From: Burkholderiaceae bacterium
GTDB taxonomy: Bacteria > Pseudomonadota > Gammaproteobacteria > Burkholderiales > Burkholderiaceae_C
DNA: 6,340 nucleotides
Direction of reading: 5' to 3'
NCBI GenBank assembly: GCA_023262645.1
Contig: JALRAA010000090.1
Coordinates: forward strand, 1 to 6,340
Each line of letters opens with the position of its first letter. The stretch's first letter is position 1. The notes under the pieces are model-generated. The model did no database searches and had not been told where the DNA came from. It saw nothing but the letters and a program-made list of their open reading frames with translations. Of the stretch, positions 5,983-6,340 are shown piece after piece. Made by a program: the position numbers and the translations under genes.

Positions 5983-6340
5983 ATGAAAAACATCGACTAC
6001 AGCATTTACGACACACTGCGCATTACCCGTCGCGGGCCCAACGACAGCGTGCTCGATATACAAATGAAAGCGGCCAACGGCAAATTGCCCACCGCAGGCC
6101 ACCGTGGGCATGAAGATTTGTGCCGCATATGGCGCGACATTGGCGACGACGACAGCGTGCGCTGTGCCGTGCTGCGCGGCGAAGGCATGGGCTTTTCCGG
6201 CGGCGGTGACATGGCCTTGGTGCAAGACATGGCCCAAGACTTCGAAGTGCGCACCCGCGTCTGGAAAGAAGCGCGCGATTTGGTCTACAACATCATCAAT
6301 TGCGACAAGCCTGTGGTCAGCGCCATGCACGGCCCTGCTG
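5983..6340 (+). CDS. Enoyl-CoA hydratase/isomerase family protein (partial, C-terminus beyond the right edge)
   Basis: The first 119 residues of a crotonase-superfamily enzyme are present; family members are about 260 residues, so less than half is visible. The fold markers are CAVLRGEGMGFSGGGDM (61-77), containing the first oxyanion-hole and CoA-binding loop, and KPVVSAMHGPA (109-119), the start of the second oxyanion-hole segment. The usual loop reads FSAGGD; here it is FSGGGD, a mild change that keeps the backbone NH donor. The catalytic glutamates (equivalents of rat Glu144 and Glu164) would fall beyond the edge, so hydratase, isomerase or hydrolase activity cannot be assigned. The segment EVRTRVWKEARDLVYNIINC (88-107) resembles a Burkholderiales subgroup annotated only as enoyl-CoA hydratase/isomerase. 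Its place 50 bases after the FAH gene suggests a shared catabolic pathway. Confidence 0.9.
   Translation, partial: MKNIDYSIYDTLRITRRGPNDSVLDIQMKAANGKLPTAGHRGHEDLCRIWRDIGDDDSVRCAVLRGEGMGFSGGGDMALVQDMAQDFEVRTRVWKEARDLVYNIINCDKPVVSAMHGPA

Noticed and set aside
5465..6016. Minus-strand reading frame of 183 codons across the FAH gene end
   Set aside because: It is antisense to well-conserved FAH and crotonase coding sequence, with no motif of its own.

Overview
The window looks like chromosomal DNA from a betaproteobacterium of the order Burkholderiales, probably a Comamonadaceae member of the Limnohabitans/Rhodoferax kind. This is inferred from protein flavour, the moderately high G+C, heavy use of TTG for leucine, and tightly packed metabolic genes. 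No rRNA, tRNA, CRISPR array, insertion sequence or phage gene is visible.

Left part (1-1256, minus strand): the first 418 codons of glcD, the FAD-containing subunit of glycolate oxidase, running off the left edge. A 316-base divergent intergenic region follows (1257-1572). It carries a conspicuous nested inverted-repeat structure (1372-1449) with two TGTCGACA dyads and a central CTACCGGTAG palindrome.

Middle (1573-3701, plus strand): two genes in a probable operon. The first encodes a secreted ClpP-like/crotonase-fold protein of the COG3904 type with a plausible Ser/His catalytic pair. The second encodes a class III omega-amino acid (beta-alanine):pyruvate aminotransferase with all PLP motifs. 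Converging on them is a minus-strand gene (3745-4923) for a membrane-anchored periplasmic DUF3108 protein with a TonB-like layout: one N-terminal membrane segment, a long Pro/Ala/Thr linker, and a C-terminal domain.

Right part (4922-6340, plus strand): a fumarylacetoacetate hydrolase (FAH) family enzyme followed by the start of an enoyl-CoA hydratase/isomerase family protein, cut by the right edge. These two probably form a catabolic operon for acyl-CoA or aromatic ring-cleavage products. The DUF3108 and FAH genes are head to head, and their ATG codons overlap on a single CATG.

Most of the window is ordinary central and catabolic metabolism (glycolate, omega-amino acids, acyl-CoA or ring-cleavage products). 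I do not see a clear new multi-gene system. The items most worth a second look are the nested palindrome upstream of glcD, the overlapping divergent start codons, and the secreted ClpP-like protein paired with a transaminase.
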